A stretch of 64,000 bases of DNA from CAWALV01 sp963782965 (GTDB taxonomy: Bacteria; Actinomycetota; Actinomycetes; Acidothermales; Acidothermaceae), in assembly GCA_963782965.1 (NCBI GenBank), contig CAWALV010000006.1, positions 2,082,306-2,146,305 on the forward strand, written 5' to 3'. The notes under the pieces were generated by a model, which saw only the letters and a program-made list of their open reading frames with translations, was not told where the DNA came from and did not search any database. This document shows, in pieces, positions 60,301 to 64,000 of this stretch (its first letter is position 1; every line of letters begins with the position of its first letter). Made by a program: the position numbers and the translations under genes.

Positions 60301-61713
60301 TCATTCTGCCGTGTCCGGCACCACATCGAGGCGCAAGAGGTCATCGACCGTCTCGCGGCGTTGTATCAAGCGCGCCGCGCCCGCCGCCACAGCGATCACC
60401 GGCGGGCGCCCCACGTGGTTGTAGTTGCTGGCCAGCGAGCGGCAATAGGCGCCGGTGACGGGGACGGCGAGCAGGTCGCCCGCAGCGAGATCGGAGGGCA
60501 GGAATACGTCGCGGACGACGATGTCGCCCGACTCGCAGTGCTTGCCGACCACGCGGCTGAGCATCGGCGCGGCGCTCGACGCGCGGTTCGCAAGCACGCA
60601 GGTGTAGTTCGCGTCGTAGAGCGCGGTGCGCACGTTGTCGCTCATGCCGCCGTCGACGCTCACATAGGTGCGGCGCACGCCGGCGCCGAGCTCGACCGGC
60701 TTGATGGTGCCGACTTCGTACAGGGTGAAGGTGGTGGGGCCGGCGATGGCGCGGCCGGGCTCGACCGAGAGCCGGGGCAGCGGCAGGCCGGCAGCCGCGC
60801 ACTCGCGCTCGACGATCGCGCGCAGTTGCGACGCGACCTCGGCGATGTCGGCTGGGTCGTCGTCGGCTACGTAGGCGACACCGAGGCCGCCGCCGAGGTC
60901 GAGCTCGGGCAGCTCGACACCCAGCTCGTCGCGGATCTCGCGCAGCAGCGCCACGACGCGATGGGCGGACACCTCGAAGCCGGAGGTGTCGAAGATCTGC
61001 GAACCGATGTGGGAGTGCAGGCCGACGAGGTCGAGGCTGCCGCTCTCGAGCACTCGGCGCGCGGCTTCCTTCGCGTCGCCACCGGCGAGGGAGAAACCGA
61101 ACTTCTGGTCTTCGTGCGCGGTGGCGATGAACTCATGGGTGTGCGCTTCGACGCCGACGGTGACTCGTACCAGCACCTTCGGCTTCGTCTCGCGGCCGGC
61201 GCCGAGCTTGGCGAGCCGCTCGATCTCGTCGAAGGAGTCGACGATGATGTGACCGACGCCGCTCTCGACGGCAGCTGCCAGCTCAGCCACCGACTTGTTG
61301 TTTCCGTGAAAGCCGATGAGCGTGGGGTCGAAGCCGGCCTTGAGGGCGACGGCAAGTTCGCCGCCGGTGCACACGTCGATGCGCAGTGCCTCCTCGGCGA
61401 CCCAGCGCGCCACGGCAGTGTTGAGGAACGCCTTGGCGGCGTAGTAGACGTCGGCGCCCGGAAACGCTGCACGCCAGGCTTGGCAGCGGGCCCGGAAGTC
61501 TGCTTCGTCGACGACGTAGGCCGGCGTGCCGAAATCTCTCGCTATTTCGGCGGCAGCGACGCCGGCCACGCGCAGTGCGCCGTCCGGGCCTCTGCTGACG
61601 TTGCGGGCCCATACCGACGGCGCGAGGCCGTTGAGGTCGGCGGGCGGTTGCAGCGGTTGCGCGCCGAGTTCACGGACGTCGGCGTGCAGCGCGCCCGCTT
61701 CATGGGTGTGCAC
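60301..61713 (-). CDS. lysA: diaminopimelate decarboxylase
   Basis: 470 residues. PLP Lys94 in VYYAAKAFLN, HSHIGSQIFD, LDLGGGLGVAY, SVEPGRAI and, near the C-terminus, VTGAYCRSLASNYN. Last step of lysine synthesis from meso-diaminopimelate. GTG 61713 lies 3 bp after the argS stop, the usual actinobacterial argS-lysA arrangement. Confidence 0.97.
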   Translation of the reverse strand: MHTHEAGALHADVRELGAQPLQPPADLNGLAPSVWARNVSRGPDGALRVAGVAAAEIARDFGTPAYVVDEADFRARCQAWRAAFPGADVYYAAKAFLNTAVARWVAEEALRIDVCTGGELAVALKAGFDPTLIGFHGNNKSVAELAAAVESGVGHIIVDSFDEIERLAKLGAGRETKPKVLVRVTVGVEAHTHEFIATAHEDQKFGFSLAGGDAKEAARRVLESGSLDLVGLHSHIGSQIFDTSGFEVSAHRVVALLREIRDELGVELPELDLGGGLGVAYVADDDPADIAEVASQLRAIVERECAAAGLPLPRLSVEPGRAIAGPTTFTLYEVGTIKPVELGAGVRRTYVSVDGGMSDNVRTALYDANYTCVLANRASSAAPMLSRVVGKHCESGDIVVRDVFLPSDLAAGDLLAVPVTGAYCRSLASNYNHVGRPPVIAVAAGAARLIQRRETVDDLLRLDVVPDTAE

Positions 61714-61716
61714 GCC

Positions 61717-63370
61717 TCACATCCGTTCCGGCGCGCTGACGCCGAGCAGGCGCAGACCGTTCGCGATGACGACGCGGGTGGCGTCGTTGAGCCAGAGCCG
61801 GGCGTGCGTGCGTGGCGTGACCGGCTCGTCGCCGAGCGGCAGGATGCGGCAGGCGTCGTAGAAGCGGTGGTAGACGCCGGCCAGCTCTTCGAGGTAGCGG
61901 GCGACCCGATGCGGCTCGCGCAGCTCGGCCGCGCTGGCCACCACTCGGGGAAATTCCCCTAGGGAGCCGAGCAAATCTGCCTCGCGCTCGTGATCGAGCA
62001 ACGCCGGGTCGAGCTCGCCGCGCTCGATGCCGAGGTCGTGGGCGTTGCGCGCCACAGACGCTGTTCTCGCGGCGACGTACTGCACGTAGAAGACCGGGTT
62101 GTCGTTCTTCTTGCGGGTGATGTCGTCGATGTCGAGGGTGAGCGGGGAGTCGTTCGGGTAGCGGGTCAGTGAATACCGGACGGCGTCGACGCCCGCCATG
62201 TCGACGAAATCCTCGAGCGTGACGATGTCGCCCGCTCGCTTCGACAACCGAACCTCTTCGCCGGCCTTGAGAATCTTCACGAGCTGACCGATGAGCACGA
62301 CGATGTTGTGGTCGGGGTCGTCGCCCGCGCACGCCGCGACCGCCTTGAGCCGGGCGACGTAGCCGTGGTGATCGGCGCCGAGCAAGTAGATGCACACGTC
62401 GAAGCCGCGCGCGCGCTTGTCGACGTAGTAGGCCGTGTCGGCGGCGAAGTAGGTGAGCTCGCCGTCGCTCTTGACCAAGGGGCGATCCTTGTCGTCGCCG
62501 AAGTCGGTGGTGCGCAGCCACACCGCACCGTCGGCGTCGTAGATGTGGCCCTGCTCGCGCAACTTGGCGAACGCTCGCTCGATCGCGCCGGACTCGTGGA
62601 GCGAACGTTCGGAGTACCAGACGTCGAAGTGCGTGCCGAAGGTATCGAGCACGTTCCGCTGGTGGACGAGCTGGAGCCGGTAGCCGGCTTCCCGGAACGC
62701 GACCAGCCGCTCGGCGTCCGGAAGGTCCTTGATGGCGGGATCGGCCGCGAGGATCTCCTCGGGAGAGTTCGTGGACGTACTCACCGTGGTAGCCGCCTTC
62801 GGGCACCGGCCTACCGAAAGCCACGGCGTCGAGGGAGGCACCAAGGTTGTCCATCTGCACGCCGCGGTCGTTGACGTAGAACTCGCGGGTGACCTCGGCT
62901 CCGGCAGCAGCGAGAACCCGGCCGAGGGCGTCTCCGACCGCCGCCCAACGGGTGTGGCCGAGGTGCAGCGGCCCGGTCGGGTTGGCCGAGATGAACTCGA
63001 GGTTCACCCGCTGGCCGTGCAGGGTGTCGGTGTGTCCGTACTCGGCGCCGGCCTCGATGATCGTGCGAGCGAGCTCACCCTGGGCCGCGGCGTCGAGGGT
63101 GATGTTGAGGAAGCCCGGGCCGGCGACGTCGACGCCGGAAATCCCGGGCAGCTTCGCGAGCCGGGTCGCGATCAGCTGCGCGACGTCGCGAGGCGGTCGC
63201 CCAGCAGGCTTCGCGAGCTGAAGCGCGACGTTGGTCGCGTAATCGCCGTGCTCCTTGTTCTTAGGGCGCTCGACAACGACGGTCTCCGGAGGCTCGACCG
63301 CGAGCTCTCCGTCGGCCACCGCGGACCGCACCGCGGCGACGACGGCCTGCGAGAGTTCGGCGGGAGTCAC
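61717..63370 (-). CDS. argS: arginyl-tRNA synthetase (frameshifted in the given sequence)
   Basis: The full product would be about 550 residues in two frames. The 5' part (63370 to about 62764) has the N-terminal Add-1 domain, FISANPTGPLHLGHTRWAAVGDAL (HIGH motif HLGH) and ends in YHGEYVHELS. The 3' part resumes one base later as EEILAADPAIKDLPD and carries the LSKRAGD motif region and the anticodon-binding domain to VSAPERM. One extra base in the GGG run at 62761-62763 explains the break. As argS is normally essential, a sequence error is more likely than a pseudogene. GTG 63370 is leaderless (TAACCT 7 nt upstream). Confidence 0.92.
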
Positions 63371-63377
63371 GCGCGCG

Positions 63378-63383
63378 AGGTTA
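63378..63383 (-). promoter_or_regulatory. -10 box of leaderless argS promoter
   Basis: TAACCT on the minus strand (in GATAACCT), 7 nt before GTG 63370. Confidence 0.5.
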
Positions 63384-63430
63384 TCGCAACGCCGCACCTC
63401 GGCGTCCGAATCGTCTCGCGGGCCGGACGC

Positions 63431-63480
63431 CGACGGCGGGCTACGGAGGGCTACCAAGGGCTCCCGAGGGCTACGCCGTG
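63431..63480. repeat. 10-bp degenerate tandem repeat over the response-regulator stop
   Basis: Five 10-bp units: CGACGGCGGG, CTACGGAGGG, CTACCAAGGG, CTCCCGAGGG, CTACGCCGTG. The CTA of the last unit (63471-63473) is the TAG stop of the response regulator on the minus strand, and the other CTA units repeat it. Confidence 0.85.
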
Positions 63481-63890
63481 CCGCGCGCTACCCCGGGCGC
63501 TTCGTCGAGCCGCCCCTTCTCGGCCAGCTCGTGAACGATCCGCACCAGCGCTTCGGGATCGAAAGGCTTGGTGAGGTAGGCATCGGCGCCGGCGTCGAGA
63601 CCCCGGCGAACGTCGGAACGCTGAGCCCGGGCGGACACCATCACGATGCCCAGCGCCGCCGTTGCCGGCTCGCCCCGCAGCGCCGCCGTGACGGCGAGCC
63701 CGTCGAGCCGTGGCATCGCCGCGTCGAGGACGACGAGGTCGACGTGGTGGGCCTGGATGCTCTCCAGGCAGCCGACACCATCGGCGGCTTCCAGGACGTC
63801 GAAACCCTCGAGTTCGAGGTTGACGCGCATCAACCGGCGGATCACCTCGTCGTCGTCGACGATCAAGACGCATGGTGGTCGGCTGCTCAC
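63471..63890 (-). CDS. single-domain response regulator (receiver only)
   Basis: 139 residues. Receiver fold with CVLIVDDDEVIRRLMRVNLELEGFDV, phospho-acceptor Asp in LVVLDAAMPRLDG, Ser in VMVSARAQ and Lys in YLTKPFDPEAL. No output domain; the Ala/Gly-rich tail is short. No kinase gene is adjacent. The GTG at 63890 is preferred over 63899 because TAGGGT lies exactly 7 nt upstream. Located between argS and a tRNA, as in other actinobacteria. Confidence 0.88.
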   Translation of the reverse strand: MSSRPPCVLIVDDDEVIRRLMRVNLELEGFDVLEAADGVGCLESIQAHHVDLVVLDAAMPRLDGLAVTAALRGEPATAALGIVMVSARAQRSDVRRGLDAGADAYLTKPFDPEALVRIVHELAEKGRLDEAPGVARGTA

Positions 63891-63897
63891 GCCTGGC

Positions 63898-63903
63898 ACC
63901 CTA
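63898..63903 (-). promoter_or_regulatory. -10 box of leaderless response-regulator promoter
   Basis: TAGGGT on the minus strand, 7 nt before GTG 63890. Confidence 0.5.
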
Positions 63904-63940
63904 GTCCACCCTGGCTCACTGGTAACCTCATGACCTCTGA

Positions 63941-64000
63941 GCCCCCGTAGCTCAGGGGATAGAGCACTGCCCTCCGGAGGCAGGGGCGCAGGTTCGAATC
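63941..64000 (+). tRNA. tRNA-Arg(CCG), 3' end outside window
   Basis: Acceptor GCCCCCG, D arm GCTC-AGGGGATA-GAGC, anticodon stem CTGCC/GGCAG with loop CTCCGGA (anticodon CCG), variable GGGCG and the start of the T arm CAGGTTCGAATC. About 16 bases of the T and acceptor arms lie beyond the window. A TAACCT box at 63923-63928 may be its -10. Confidence 0.93.

Noticed and set aside
62755..62770. Programmed +1 frameshifting in argS, as in prfB
   Set aside because: No in-frame stop with a slippery codon or Shine-Dalgarno-like stimulator sits at the break; an extra base in a C run is the simpler reading.

Overview
This window is a GC-rich (roughly two-thirds G+C) actinobacterial chromosome segment. 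Gene order argues for this independently of composition: argS-lysA-hom-thrC-thrB-rho-rpmE-prfA-prmC-tsaC-wecA-atpZ/I-atpBEFHAGDC-DUF2550-pduO-murA is the core order of high-GC Actinobacteria. A TreS-maltokinase-GlgB glucan module, NucS (mismatch endonuclease that replaces MutSL in this phylum), methylmalonyl/isobutyryl-CoA mutase genes and SipW/TasA-like secretion genes point to a free-living soil-type actinomycete. A relative of Frankiales/Jatrophihabitans is my inference, not shown.

Layout. 1-4.1 kb: end of treS, maltokinase, glgB (trehalose to branched alpha-glucan), closed by a bidirectional hairpin. 4.2-8.2 kb: ybbN-like thioredoxin/TPR gene, acyltransferase-3 membrane protein, isobutyryl-CoA-mutase-type large subunit. 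8.4-11.8 kb: GGDEF protein and a LuxR-type two-component pair. 12.0-13.4 kb: TasA-like secreted protein plus SipW-type signal peptidase. 13.4-23.2 kb: marR, DUF2127, meaB-thiolase, divergent methylmalonyl-CoA epimerase, hydrolase, Xaa-Pro aminopeptidase, fdhD/mobA molybdenum-cofactor genes and nucS. 23.2-26.2 kb: a second SipW/TasA-like locus whose peptidase is fused to a LamG/carbohydrate-binding ectodomain that carries its own SipW-type signal. 26.5-31.4 kb: MoxR-DUF58-transglutaminase operon (transglutaminase frameshifted) and a STAS gene. 31.6-35.4 kb: hydroxyacyl-CoA dehydrogenase, murA, cobalamin adenosyltransferase, small membrane proteins. 35.4-43.1 kb: complete F1Fo ATP synthase operon. 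43.4-47.5 kb: wecA, tsaC, prmC, prfA, rpmE. 47.6-53.8 kb: six-gene overlapping operon with PIG-L deacetylase, GT2 glycosyltransferase, exosortase-family protein, ATP-grasp protein, UDP-GlcNAc 2-epimerase and HAD phosphatase, probably making a surface glycan. 54.2-63.9 kb: rho with a 0.7 kb leader, threonine and lysine biosynthesis genes, argS (frameshifted as given) and a single-domain response regulator. A tRNA-Arg(CCG) runs off the right end.

Three patterns recur. Many transcription units appear leaderless, with a TANNNT box 6-7 nt before ATG/GTG. Several gene junctions carry short degenerate tandem repeats (9-17 nt units) that often include the upstream stop codon. Strong perfect hairpins without U tracts mark unit ends. 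The most unusual coding feature is the signal peptidase fused to a substrate-like ectodomain.
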